A stretch of DNA of 64,000 nt from an uncultured Gemmatimonadales bacterium (GCA_937919655.1 CALFPJ010000022.1:1-64000); one strand, 5' to 3'; counted from the first letter of the stretch, positions 45,007 to 53,883 are shown. Program-made: numbers and translations. Notes: generated by a model from the sequence alone, not told the origin.

Positions 45007-48000
45007 ATGGATTTCTCGAAGCTCGCGGGAATCGGCACTCGCTTCACTGTGGGGTTGGCGCTCGCCGCCGCCGTTCTGGCTGCCCTGCCCCAGGCGGGCA
45101 GTGCCCAGTTCGGCCGGAACAAGGTCCAGTTCGACGAATTCAATTTTGAAATCCTCAGGACCGACCATTTCGACATCCACTACTATCCGGAAGAGTCCGA
45201 AGCGGTCATGGACGCCGCCCGAATGGCGGAGCGGTGGTACGAGCGGTTCGCGCGTGCGTTCCAACACGAATTCGAGCAGTCCAAGCCGATCATTTTTTAC
45301 GCAGATCACCCTGACTTCCAGCAGACCAACACGTTGTCCGGATCCATTGGTGAGGGAACCGGCGGTGTCACGGAGTCATTGAAGAACCGCGTCATCATGC
45401 CGTTCACCGGCTCCTATTGGGACAATGACCACGTTCTGGGGCATGAGTTGGTCCACGCGTTCCAGTACAACATCGCGCAGTCCCGGCGGGGTGGTGGCCT
45501 GCAAGGGCTGGTTACGTTGCCGCTCTGGCTGATTGAAGGAATGGCCGAGTATATGTCGGTCGGTCGCGATGACCCACTCACGGCTATGTGGATTCGAGAC
45601 GCGATTCGCCGCGACGAGTTGCCGACGATCAAGCAGTTGACGCGGGACACCAAGTTCTTCCCCTACCGGTTCGGGCAAGCCCTGTGGGCCTACATCGGCG
45701 GCACGTATGGAGACGACGCGGTCGTCCAGGTATACAGCCGTGCGCTCCGGGTCGGATTCGAGGGCGCGATCAACTCAGTCTTGGGCCTCTCGACCGATAC
45801 GCTCTCAGTCCGTTGGAAAGAGAAGGTCGCCGAGGAGTATCTGCCCCTCATGGAAGGCCGCGATGCTCCTGGGGATCAAGGCACACTCATTTTGGCCCCC
45901 AGCACCGGCTCAGGTAGCGTCAACATCTCCCCTTCAATCAGTCCTGATGGGCGCTACGTCGCGTTCCTCTCGGAGAGAGACCTCTTCTCTGTGGACCTCT
46001 ACATGGCAGAGGTCGCGACCGGTCGAGTGGTTAGAAAGCTGTCCAGCGCCGACTCCGACCCCCACATCGAGGCGTTGCGCTACATCGACTCGTCGGGCAC
46101 ATGGTCACCGGACTCAAAGCTGTTCGCCTATGTGGTCACAGCCGACGGCGACAACCAGCTCGTCATCACGGCAACGGACAACGGTCAGGTTGAGCGAAGA
46201 ATCCCCTTCGACGCGATCGGGGCCGCGAGTAACCCTTCGTGGTCTCCGGACGGTCGGTCCATCGCCTTCTCCGGGTCAGTCGGAGGTATCAGCGACATTT
46301 TCGTTTACGACCTGGATACGGACGAGACCATCCAGCTGACGGACGACAAATTCGCGGACCTCCAGCCCACCTGGTCTCCGGATGGCTCCACGATCGCTTT
46401 TACGAGCGACCGTGGCCCTGAGACCAATTTTGAACGTCTCAGCTACAGCGCTTTCCAGCTTTCCCTGCTCGACGTGGCGACCGGCCAAGTCCGCGTCGTC
46501 CCTGTGTTCGGCAACGTCAAGCATATCAACCCCGTCTATGGCGGTGACGGTCAGCGTATCTATTTCATCTCCGATCAGGACGGCTTCAGCGACGTCTACG
46601 AGTTGAGCTTCCAGAACGGAGACGTGCGCCGGGTCACGAACGTCGCGACCGGTGTGAGTGGGCATACGTATATCTCCCCTGCGATGTCGGTATCGCCCAC
46701 CGGGCAGATGGCGTACACCGTGTTCGACGAGCTTGAGTTCCACATCTACACCAAACAGGTCGACGGTAGCGGACAACTGGTTGCCGTCGCGGACAACGCG
46801 CGCGATCAGCCTGGCCGTAAGCTGGTCCCGGCAAACCCAGATGGCTTCAGCCGAATCGCGACCTACCTCGCCGATGCGGAGACGGGTCTGCTCTCCTCTA
46901 CGACGTACACCGAAGAGGACGCCGAGGAATATTCGTCCGATCTGTCGTTGGACTTCGTTGGGCAGCCTTCAATCGGCGTCGGTACCGACAGCTACGGCAA
47001 CTACGTGGGTGGCGGTGCGTCCGCCTACTTCAGCGACATGCTCGGCGAGAAGATCCTCGGCATCTCGGCTCAGGCTCAGGGCACCTTCAAGGACATCGGC
47101 GGCCAGGTCTTTTACGCAGACCTATCAAATCGGTGGAATTGGGGCGTCAGCGGCGGTCGGATTCCCTATCTCCTCGGGTTCTATGACTTCGGTGCTGACC
47201 CGATTCTGGATGATGGGGGCGAGCCGATCATTGATATCGACGGGAATCCACTCGTGCGCCCCTACACGGGGCTGGCGCGCTACCGAATCTTCATCAACTC
47301 TGCGGCAGGTCAGGTGTCGTATCCGTTCTCATCGACGCAGCGGTTCGAAGTCTCGCTCGGCATGACCCGATACAGTTACGACATCGAGCTGGACAAGTTC
47401 TACATGGACGACTTCGGGCGAGTCGTCGATTTCGACCGCCAGGGGCAGGACGACCTGTGCACGACCCCTGGTGGCCGATTGTGCTCGCCGGACCCGCTCA
47501 ACATGGCTCAGGTCTCAGCCGCATTGGTCGGGGATAATTCGTCCTTCGGATTCGTCTCGCCCGTGCGCGGTGGGCGATACCGCTTCGAAGTCGAGCAAAC
47601 GACGGGCACGGTCGACTTCACTACGATCATCGCCGATTGGCGCCGGTACTACAGCCCCGCGAAGAACCTGACCGTGGGTGTCCGGGGCATGCACTACGGT
47701 CGCTACGGGCTCAGCGAAGTCGAGAACGCGGCAGACGGATTCGGGTTGCTACGGCCTCTATTCCTCGGGTACGAGACTTTCATCCGAGGATACGCATTCG
47801 AGTCGTTCACCGCCGACGAGTGTGGCGTCAACACGGGCAATGGGTGCCCAACGTTCGACCGTCTTTTCGGTCACCAGATCGCGGTCGCGAACTTCGAATT
47901 CCGAGTCCCCTTCATCGGAGTCGAGCAGTACGGAATTCTCGACTTCCCGTTCCTCCCCACTGAACTCGTGCTTTTCGCTGACGCTGGCCTGGCGTGGGAC

Positions 48001-48186
48001 TCCCAGAATTCTCCGACGCTCGAGTGGAGTCGCTCCGGTTCGGAGCGGGTGCCAGTCGTCTCGACCGGCGCCTCCGCCCGATTCAACGTCCTCGGCTTCA
48101 TGATCATGGAAGTGTATTACGCCTACCCCTGGCAGCGTCCAGACAAGGGATGGCATTGGGGGTTCAACCTGGCGCCGGGCTGGTAA
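45007..48186 (+). CDS. Metalloprotease plus TolB-like propeller plus outer-membrane barrel, one chain
   Basis: This 1059-residue exported protein has three parts. After the signal peptide (1-34), residues about 40-280 form a peptidase-MA-like gluzincin with HELVH at 146-150 and the third-ligand Glu in WLIEGMAEY (177-181). Residues about 290-620 are PD40/WD40-like beta-propeller repeats (ISPDGRYVAFLSERD, WSPDGRSIAFSGS). From about 640 to the end is a BamA/TamA-like barrel that closes with WGFNLAPGW. A ribosome site AGAGGCGG precedes the ATG. It is probably anchored in the outer membrane with the protease outside or in the periplasm. The fusion is known in related phyla; the substrate is not known. 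Confidence 0.85.
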   Translation: MDFSKLAGIGTRFTVGLALAAAVLAALPQAGSAQFGRNKVQFDEFNFEILRTDHFDIHYYPEESEAVMDAARMAERWYERFARAFQHEFEQSKPIIFYADHPDFQQTNTLSGSIGEGTGGVTESLKNRVIMPFTGSYWDNDHVLGHELVHAFQYNIAQSRRGGGLQGLVTLPLWLIEGMAEYMSVGRDDPLTAMWIRDAIRRDELPTIKQLTRDTKFFPYRFGQALWAYIGGTYGDDAVVQVYSRALRVGFEGAINSVLGLSTDTLSVRWKEKVAEEYLPLMEGRDAPGDQGTLILAPSTGSGSVNISPSISPDGRYVAFLSERDLFSVDLYMAEVATGRVVRKLSSADSDPHIEALRYIDSSGTWSPDSKLFAYVVTADGDNQLVITATDNGQVERRIPFDAIGAASNPSWSPDGRSIAFSGSVGGISDIFVYDLDTDETIQLTDDKFADLQPTWSPDGSTIAFTSDRGPETNFERLSYSAFQLSLLDVATGQVRVVPVFGNVKHINPVYGGDGQRIYFISDQDGFSDVYELSFQNGDVRRVTNVATGVSGHTYISPAMSVSPTGQMAYTVFDELEFHIYTKQVDGSGQLVAVADNARDQPGRKLVPANPDGFSRIATYLADAETGLLSSTTYTEEDAEEYSSDLSLDFVGQPSIGVGTDSYGNYVGGGASAYFSDMLGEKILGISAQAQGTFKDIGGQVFYADLSNRWNWGVSGGRIPYLLGFYDFGADPILDDGGEPIIDIDGNPLVRPYTGLARYRIFINSAAGQVSYPFSSTQRFEVSLGMTRYSYDIELDKFYMDDFGRVVDFDRQGQDDLCTTPGGRLCSPDPLNMAQVSAALVGDNSSFGFVSPVRGGRYRFEVEQTTGTVDFTTIIADWRRYYSPAKNLTVGVRGMHYGRYGLSEVENAADGFGLLRPLFLGYETFIRGYAFESFTADECGVNTGNGCPTFDRLFGHQIAVANFEFRVPFIGVEQYGILDFPFLPTELVLFADAGLAWDSQNSPTLEWSRSGSERVPVVSTGASARFNVLGFMIMEVYYAYPWQRPDKGWHWGFNLAPGW

Positions 48187-48215
48187 GCTGATGTGAAACG
48201 CGCTGAGTGGCGCTC

Positions 48216-48251
48216 AACCCCGGGGTGGCCTTCGTGTCGCCCCGGGGTTTT
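48216..48251 (+). terminator. Terminator after the metalloprotease-barrel gene
   Basis: AACCCCGGGG and CCCCGGGGTTTT form a strong GC-rich stem with a short loop, followed by T-rich bases, 30 bases after the stop codon. It is a classic rho-independent shape. Confidence 0.85.
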
Positions 48252-48287
48252 GCGTTTTGGGCGCTGGCGCGGGTCCCTCGGCTACCT

Positions 48288-48388
48288 CGTGCCCCGCCTC
48301 CGGAAGGTGGCTCTCCGGGGGCCAGGGCTTGTGAGGATTTCGAAGCGGGCAGCGGCCCCCTGCGCGATCCTTCCTCCGACGGGGCACG
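48288..48388 (+). repeat. Hairpin element D (family 2), downstream of the barrel gene
   Basis: Three nested stems are visible: P1 CGTGCCCCG (48288-48296) with CGGGGCACG (48380-48388), P2 GGAAGG (48302-48307) with CCTTCC (48369-48374), and P3 GGGGGCC (48317-48323) with GGCCCCC (48354-48360). The junction strings TGGCTCTCCG and CTGCGCGAT recur in element E, where all stems have different sequences that still pair. It lies on the same strand as the gene before it, after that gene's terminator. Confidence 0.7.
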
Positions 48389-48495
48389 GGCGCGCCGACG
48401 GACCGGACAGTGGCCAGATGTGGAGATCCCGGGCTACCGTGGCCCTGCGGGGTGCTCCACGCTGCGCGGGAGCATAGGCAGGGGCGCCCGCCGCC

Positions 48496-48692
48496 GGTGG
48501 TACTTTGGGGGCACGACGGGGAGGAGATCCCGACCGGTTGTGCGTACATGCAACGGTTGGAGGTTCCCGGCAGGCTCACTCGACCCCAAGTACCGCCGCC
48601 GGCGGTACTTGGGGAACCGGCGGGTAGAAATCCCGACCGGTCGCGCGTACCTGCAAGGGATCGCAGTTCTGCGGACAGGCTCACTCGACCCC
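48496..48692 (+). repeat. Two imperfect tandem copies of a ~95 base element (family 3)
   Basis: Copy 1 (48496-48597) and copy 2 (48601-48692) share GATCCCGACCGGT near the middle and CAGGCTCACTCGACCCC at the end, and differ by small indels. Copy 1 is bounded by pairing ends, GGTGGTACTTTGGGG and CCCCAAGTACCGCC. The start of copy 2 (GGCGGTACTTGGGG) can pair with the end of copy 1. No coding frame is plausible. Confidence 0.7.
48584..48614. repeat. Perfect 15+1+15 base inverted repeat
   Basis: CCCCAAGTACCGCCG, one base, then its exact reverse complement. It arises at the join between the two tandem copies: the end of the first and the start of the second are complementary. It could form a cruciform or a hairpin in RNA. 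Confidence 0.85.
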
Positions 48693-48707
48693 CGTGCCCC
48701 ACCTGAG

Positions 48708-48839
48708 CGGGGTGCGCGTGGCGACGCACCCCCGGAGGGCGCATCGCGCAGCGGCCCCTAACCCGGCAACCGTACCCAATAAGCACTAGGCCGCGGAGAG
48801 CCAGCGCCCCGGAGGGGGTGCGTCGCCACGCGCACCCCG
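48708..48839 (-). repeat. Hairpin element E (family 2), downstream of mlaD
   Basis: Outer stem P1 is a perfect 26-base inverted repeat (48708-48733 with 48814-48839). Inside it, on the minus strand, P2 is GGGCGC with GCGCCC (48804-48809 with 48737-48742) and P3 is GCGGCC with GGCCGC (48789-48794 with 48751-48756). The conserved junctions TGGCTCTCCG and CTGCGCGAT match element D, and so does CCTCCG on both sides of P2. It begins 8 bases after the mlaD stop and has the same strand as mlaD. Confidence 0.8.
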
Positions 48840-48846
48840 AATCACC

Positions 48847-49806
48847 CTAGAAGATCGATATGTTGATGTACTTCTTGGGGTTGTCCTGTAGGTCTTGCAG
48901 TAGCGCCGCAAACCGCTCTGAAGAGAGGTTCAGGTTGTCGTAGAGTGCCTCGTCATAGATCAGGCGCCCGAGCGTTCCTTCTCCGCGCTCCACCGACCCC
49001 AGAATTGACTGTAGGCTCGCTAAAGTCGCGTCGAGGGCTACACCCGTGTCGGTCAGGGTGGCCATGATGGAGTCGGCTCGCGATATGGCGCTCGCGATAT
49101 CTGGGCCGGCCGCAGCAGCGCCCTCTAGGCCTTCTGCGGATCTCTTGAGAGACGCCGTCAGGTCGCTCATCGCGCCGCGCTGCTCGGCGATGACACCCGA
49201 CATCTGGTTCAGGAGTCCTTCGAGTTCGCGCGCGCTCCCCTGCACCGAGCCGATGGCCTCAGTGCTGAGGAGCGTCTCGACCTGCGTGAGGACAGTGCCC
49301 ATCTGGCCGCTCAAGTCGTCCATCGAGCCGAGAATACCTGCTGCATTCCCGCCAATCCCGGAGATCGTGTCTCCGGCTTCGTGGTAGGTATCCCCCAAAA
49401 CTGGCATGATCTCGACCGTACGACCACCAAACATGCCAACCGCGCCCAAGCGCGCGGTCGACCCTACCGGCACCTCCCATTCGCCCTCGATTTCCAGCGT
49501 CATCTCGACAAGCCCGTCCGCTCGCATCCGGAACTTATTGAGGCGGCCCACGTTGACGCCCCGCATCTGAATCGGGTCGTTACGTCGCACGCCCCCCGCA
49601 TCGTCCACGACGGTGTGAAGCATATACCGGCCACGCATCCCCGCAGGGGAGGTGAGCATAAACAGCACGACGATGAAGGAAAGCAATCCGCCGATCACAA
49701 AGATCCCCAGGCGGGCTTCGCGTCCATGGCGCTGGAGTGGCACGTGGTCCGCAAGTTCCTGCTCGGAGGGCGTGCGGCGCGTGCCGCTGGGGGTCGCATC
49801 AGTCAT
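48847..49806 (-). CDS. mlaD: MlaD-family MCE-domain protein
   Basis: The 319-residue product has one N-terminal transmembrane helix (IFVIGGLLSFIVVLFML), then the MCE domain (DDAGGVRRNDPIQMRGVNVGRL, GSTARLGAVGMFGGRTVEIMP), then a long helical region (about 150-300). It forms the periplasmic ring that binds lipid for the MlaFED importer or exporter in retrograde phospholipid transport. It overlaps mlaF by 8 bases. mlaB, mlaC and mlaA are not in the window. Confidence 0.9.
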   Translation of the reverse strand: MTDATPSGTRRTPSEQELADHVPLQRHGREARLGIFVIGGLLSFIVVLFMLTSPAGMRGRYMLHTVVDDAGGVRRNDPIQMRGVNVGRLNKFRMRADGLVEMTLEIEGEWEVPVGSTARLGAVGMFGGRTVEIMPVLGDTYHEAGDTISGIGGNAAGILGSMDDLSGQMGTVLTQVETLLSTEAIGSVQGSARELEGLLNQMSGVIAEQRGAMSDLTASLKRSAEGLEGAAAAGPDIASAISRADSIMATLTDTGVALDATLASLQSILGSVERGEGTLGRLIYDEALYDNLNLSSERFAALLQDLQDNPKKYINISIF

Positions 49807-50566
49807 TGGCAGCCATATCTAGAGCGGCCTCCGCGGCCGCGCGATCAACAAACGCTTGGACCACCGGGTCCGGCGAAGCCCGAAACTCGGCAGGTGTGCC
49901 ACAAAAACGAAGGGTACCGCTGTCCAACATCGCGACCCTGTCACAAATCGTAAGGCCGCCTTCAACGTCGTGGGTCACGAGCAGCGACGTTACTTCAAGG
50001 TCGTGTGAAAGTCGCTTGATGAGTCTCTCGACCGCAGCCGTGTTGATCGGGTCGAGCCCCGTGGTGGGCTCGTCCCAGAGCAATACCTCCGGCCGGCCTA
50101 CGATCGCCCGGGCGATGCCGACCCTCTTTTTCATTCCGCCGGAGAGTTCGCTTGGGAGTCGCTCAAGAATGTCCCGGGGCTCAAGATTGACGAGTTCCAG
50201 CGCCTCCCAAGCCCTCTTGGCCGCCTCGTTTCTTGGCAGACTCTCCAATTCGGCCTCGGGGATACCCATGCAAACATTGTCGAACACATTGAGCGAATCG
50301 AAGAGGGCCGCATTTTGAAAAACGTATCCGACCTGATTGCGTACGGTTTCCAATGCCTTCTTCCCTCCTCGATACAACGACACGCCATCGACCTCGACGT
50401 CCCCTATATCGGGAATCACAAGTCCGATTGTGGTCTTGAGTAGCACGCTCTTGCCGGTCCCAGAGGGTCCAAACAGGGCGAACATCTCGCCGGCTTCCAC
50501 CCGCATCGAAACCCCGGTAAGCACCGGGAGATCGTAGGCTTTGTGAATATTGCGATACTCGATCAC
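49799..50566 (-). CDS. mlaF: MlaF-type ABC transporter ATP-binding protein
   Basis: The 255-residue ATPase has a Walker A GPSGTGKS, the ABC signature LSGGMKKRVGIARAI, Walker B VLLWDEPTTGLDP, and the switch His in LLVTHDVEGG. The C-terminal extension of MlaF is present. It powers phospholipid transfer between the two membranes. The GTG start at 50566 follows the mlaE stop by 13 bases. Confidence 0.93.
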   Translation of the reverse strand: MIEYRNIHKAYDLPVLTGVSMRVEAGEMFALFGPSGTGKSVLLKTTIGLVIPDIGDVEVDGVSLYRGGKKALETVRNQVGYVFQNAALFDSLNVFDNVCMGIPEAELESLPRNEAAKRAWEALELVNLEPRDILERLPSELSGGMKKRVGIARAIVGRPEVLLWDEPTTGLDPINTAAVERLIKRLSHDLEVTSLLVTHDVEGGLTICDRVAMLDSGTLRFCGTPAEFRASPDPVVQAFVDRAAAEAALDMAAND

Positions 50567-50579
50567 GCGCCCATCCCCG

Positions 50580-51395
50580 TCAATTCAGCATCAAGGGTGG
50601 GAACATCGCGTCCAGGATCAGGATCGTCAGCGTCATGAACATGACGGCCTGGGTGGTGGTGATCCCGACCCCTTCCGCTCCGCCCTTGGTCTTTAGCCCC
50701 ATGTGGACCGAGATGAGCGGAATCGCGAGTCCAAAGACAACGGCCTTCGTCAGCGAATAGAGCAAGTCCCAACTATGCCAAAAAAGCTGGGCCCCGTAGA
50801 GGAACGAGTCGACGCCAAGTCCGGCCGTCAGATACGCCGCACCCATACCCGCCACGATCCCGATAAAGTCCGCGATACCCACGAGTAAGGGCAGCACCAG
50901 TACTCCCGCGATGACACGAGGCGCCGCTAGGATCGCGACCGGATCGCGACCGAGTGACTCGAATGCGTCGATCTGCTCGGAAACCACCATGGTCCCAAGC
51001 TCGGCGGTGATGCGCGCGCCGATGCGCCCAACGAGGACGAGGGCGGTTAAGACCGGGCCCATTTCCAGGACGACCGTTTCCACGACTAGGCTGCCCAGCA
51101 CGTAGGCGGGCATCGCACTGGTCATCTGATAGCCACCCTGCTGACTGGTGACGATCCCCGCTAGGGACCCGGTCACGAGCACAATCGGGAGGCTCTGGAT
51201 GCCCATGATGTACATCTGATTCAGGACCGAGCGCAACGAGACCCTGAGGCCCACGATGGCCTGAAGGATCTGCCATGCCAGTAGGCCGAGGCCACCCGCG
51301 TGCTCGAGCGTCACTGTGGAAGCCCGCCCAACGCCTGCGAACCAGTTTACGATTGGTGCCGGGAGCGGAAGTGCCCCGGGAGATTGGCGCTTCAC
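50580..51395 (-). CDS. mlaE: MlaE-family ABC transporter permease
   Basis: The 271-residue MlaE permease has five helices and the conserved EQ-containing stretch TELGTMVVSEQIDAFESLGRD, the loop MTSAMPAYVLGSLVVE, and LTKAVVFGLAIPLISVHMG. It begins at a GTG and opens the mlaEFD run. The 251-base divergent region before it (51396-51646) shows no gene; it should carry promoters for mlaE and for the M20 gene. Confidence 0.92.
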   Translation of the reverse strand: MKRQSPGALPLPAPIVNWFAGVGRASTVTLEHAGGLGLLAWQILQAIVGLRVSLRSVLNQMYIMGIQSLPIVLVTGSLAGIVTSQQGGYQMTSAMPAYVLGSLVVETVVLEMGPVLTALVLVGRIGARITAELGTMVVSEQIDAFESLGRDPVAILAAPRVIAGVLVLPLLVGIADFIGIVAGMGAAYLTAGLGVDSFLYGAQLFWHSWDLLYSLTKAVVFGLAIPLISVHMGLKTKGGAEGVGITTTQAVMFMTLTILILDAMFPPLMLN

Positions 51396-51646
51396 CGTGA
51401 AGGTGGCTCCGGTAAAGTCAAAGCCCCATAAAGGGAGGGCTAGACGCGAATAATGTCGGTCAAAGGTTCGGTGAAACTCCTACAAAGATCAACTGGTTCC
51501 TGTTCCCTCCTGGCCCGATTCATGCGGGTTTACGAGTTTCCCCACGCCGGCAGAGGCTGGCAGGGAATTTCTGCTTATCTTCCTTTCCACCCTTTCGGGG
51601 TGTTTGAATGCACAGATCGACCGACCGCGACCGGAGCCTCGGTGTG
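51396..51646. promoter_or_regulatory. Divergent promoter region between mlaE and the M20 peptidase gene
   Basis: No coding frame is convincing in these 251 bases. Before the M20 gene a small hairpin (CACCC TTTCG GGGTG) sits near 51588-51602. The promoters for both flanking genes must lie here, but no box was assigned. Confidence 0.35.
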
Positions 51647-52942
51647 ATGAACAGAGCCTTGAGAACGAGCATATTCCCATTCGCCGTTGGACTGATCGTG
51701 CTCGCCAGTCCCGCAGTTGCACAAGAGCCCGACTATTCGGCTGAGGTCGCCGCGCTTATGGCGAACCCCGCAGTAGTCGAGGCCCTGGACCTCATCGACC
51801 AGCGAGACGCGCGCACGATGGCGGACCTGCTGGAGCTGACGGAGATCCCGGCTCCACCGTTTGGTGAACAGGCCCGCGGCATTCGGTTTCTGCGCATGCT
51901 TGGAGAGTTGGGCGTCGACTCCGCTTGGGTGGACGAGGTCGGGAACGTACTGGGTCTTCGCCGAGGCACGGGATCTGACGAGGTGGTCGCGGTCACAGGG
52001 CACCTCGACACGGTCTTTCCCGAAGGGACGGATGTGACAGTGAGGCAACGCGGAGACACACTGTTCGCCCCTGGAATCGGGGACGACACCCGAGGGCTGG
52101 CTACCGTTTTGGCCATACTCCGCACGCTCAACGAAGCCGACATTCGGACCAATGCTAACCTCCTCTTCATCGCCACTGTGGGCGAGGAAGGGTTGGGGGA
52201 TCTGCGAGGGGTGAAGCATCTCTTCCGTCCTGGCGGACCGAGGATCGACGCCTTCATCTCGATCGACGGCACGGGTCACACGAGCCTTACGCATCAGGGC
52301 CTCGGCTCACACCGATACCGCGTGACGATCCGCGGCCCAGGAGGTCATTCCTGGGGCGACTTCGGGTTCGCCAATCCTGCCCACGCCCTCGGCCGCGCGA
52401 TAGACAACTTCGACCTCTCCGCTGACGCCATCACGCGTTCTGGCGCCGCGACGAGCTACAACGTGGGTCGTCTCGGCGGCGGCACGTCCGTGAATTCGAT
52501 CCCGTTCGAGGCCTGGATGGAGGTCGACATGCGCTCGGCCAGCCCCCAGAGCCTGGCAACGATCGACGATGTATTTCGGCGGGCGATGACCCGCGCAGTC
52601 GACGAAGCCAACGCTCAGCGCCGCGATGGTGCCCTGCTCTCTCTAGAGCTGGAGCTCATAGGGAATCGGCCCTCAGGTGAAATCCCAGAGACAGATCCTT
52701 TCGTGCAACGAGCGCTCGCGGCGGGCCGTGCACTCGGCATCGAGTCAGAGCTTGAACGTGGCTCGACCGATTCGAACATCCCTATCTCGATGGGCATTCC
52801 GGCCATCACGATCGGCGGCGGCGGCGTGGCGGGTGCCGCACACTCTCCCGGCGAGTGGTTCATCAATCGCAACGGTGCACTCGGCATCAAGCGCGCACTC
52901 ATGATCACGCTGGCTCAGGTCGGCACTGCCATCGCGAGTTGA
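51647..52942 (+). CDS. M20/M25-family secreted metallopeptidase
   Basis: The 431-residue exported protein (signal FPFAVGLIVLASPAVAQ) has M20 metal ligands His in VTGHLDTVFP, Asp in GIGDDTRGLATVL, and the Glu pair in TVGEEGLGD. A dimerisation-like insert spans about 215-325 (SLTHQGLGSHRYRVTIRGPGG). The expected activity is dipeptide or N-acyl amino acid hydrolysis outside the cytoplasm. The ATG at 51647 is chosen so that the signal peptide is intact; an earlier ATG at 51608 adds 13 charged residues. The downstream SDR is 2 bases away. Confidence 0.85.
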   Translation: MNRALRTSIFPFAVGLIVLASPAVAQEPDYSAEVAALMANPAVVEALDLIDQRDARTMADLLELTEIPAPPFGEQARGIRFLRMLGELGVDSAWVDEVGNVLGLRRGTGSDEVVAVTGHLDTVFPEGTDVTVRQRGDTLFAPGIGDDTRGLATVLAILRTLNEADIRTNANLLFIATVGEEGLGDLRGVKHLFRPGGPRIDAFISIDGTGHTSLTHQGLGSHRYRVTIRGPGGHSWGDFGFANPAHALGRAIDNFDLSADAITRSGAATSYNVGRLGGGTSVNSIPFEAWMEVDMRSASPQSLATIDDVFRRAMTRAVDEANAQRRDGALLSLELELIGNRPSGEIPETDPFVQRALAAGRALGIESELERGSTDSNIPISMGIPAITIGGGGVAGAAHSPGEWFINRNGALGIKRALMITLAQVGTAIAS

Positions 52943-52944
52943 CC

Positions 52945-53700
52945 ATGGAACCAGGACCCCTCACAGGCCGGGTGGCGATCGTCACCGGCGCCTCCGCCGG
53001 CATCGGCGAGGCCATCGCCATCACCCTGGCTGAAGCGGGGGCATCGGTCGTCCTGGCTGCCCGCCGGATCGATCGGCTACAAGCCACGGTGAGTGCGCTT
53101 GAGGAGGCGGGCTTCGAGGCAGTAGCAGTGCAAGCAGATGTGAGTCGTATAGAGGATGTGCAGGCCGTCGCCGCAGCAGCGACCACCGAGTTCGGACGCA
53201 TCGACATTCTTGTGAACAACGCAGGCACCATGTCGGTGTCTCCCATTGCAGACGCACGGGTGGACGACTGGAAGCTCATGGTGGATGTGAATCTGAACGG
53301 AGTGCTGCACGGCATCTCGGCAGTCCTGCCGACAATGCTGGCTCAGAACGGTGGCCACATCGTCAACATCGGCTCGGTTGCAGGTCGGCGTCCATTTCCG
53401 GGAGGCTCAGTGTACGCCGCGACGAAGTTCGCCGTCCGCGCCCTCTCGTGGGGTCTCCACCTCGAACTTGGCGCCAAGCACGGGATTCGCGTCACCGACA
53501 TCCAGCCCGGCTTCGTGTCCACCGAGTTACTCGACACGGTGGCCAACGCCGACATGCGCGAGGGGTGGATGGAGAGTTGGGAGGGGAAACGACCGCTTCA
53601 GCCCAACGACATCGCTCAGGCGGTACTCTTCGCGGTCACTGCGCCGGCGCATGTGTCGGTCAGCGAGATCCTCGTCCGCCCGGTGGACCAAGCCACGTAG
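52945..53700 (+). CDS. SDR-family oxidoreductase
   Basis: The classical SDR of 251 residues has TGASAGIGEAIA, NNAG in ILVNNAGTMS, Ser in NIGSVAGRR, and YAATKFAVRAL for the catalytic Tyr and Lys. VVLAARRIDRL suggests an NADP preference through its Arg pair. It follows the M20 gene by 2 bases, so the two are probably cotranscribed. The substrate is unknown. Repeat element A starts 15 bases after its stop. Confidence 0.87.
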   Translation: MEPGPLTGRVAIVTGASAGIGEAIAITLAEAGASVVLAARRIDRLQATVSALEEAGFEAVAVQADVSRIEDVQAVAAAATTEFGRIDILVNNAGTMSVSPIADARVDDWKLMVDVNLNGVLHGISAVLPTMLAQNGGHIVNIGSVAGRRPFPGGSVYAATKFAVRALSWGLHLELGAKHGIRVTDIQPGFVSTELLDTVANADMREGWMESWEGKRPLQPNDIAQAVLFAVTAPAHVSVSEILVRPVDQAT

Positions 53701-53714
53701 TTGGTTTTGGGACG

Positions 53715-53883
53715 CCCGGGTTGGAGACGGCTGCCGGTCTCGGGGCCGCTCGCCCTCGTTTTGGGAGGTCTGGGTTCGGGGGCTCGCTAAACGACGCACC
53801 TCTTCTTTTTATTTCGCGTCCTCTTTTTTACTCCGCTTCGGCGCGCCGATTGCCCCGTGACCGGCAGCCGTCTCCACCCCGGG
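53715..53883 (+). repeat. Hairpin element A (family 1), downstream of the SDR gene
   Basis: The outer stem pairs 53715-53746 with 53852-53883, 30 of 32 positions, built around GGAGACGGCTGCCGGTC. Inside, CGCTCGCCC and the 20-base core GGGGGCTCGCTAAACGACGC (53778-53797) are shared with elements B and C, as is CGGCGCGCCGATTG (with element B). The outer stem sequence is unlike the other copies. It stands on the same strand as the SDR gene. Confidence 0.8.

Noticed and set aside
48708-48839. Integron attC site reading of the hairpins
   Set aside because: The RYYYAAC/GTTRRRY ends and the cassette context (an integrase and promoterless cassettes) were not found. Arms of 26-32 pairs are also longer and more perfect than in attC.
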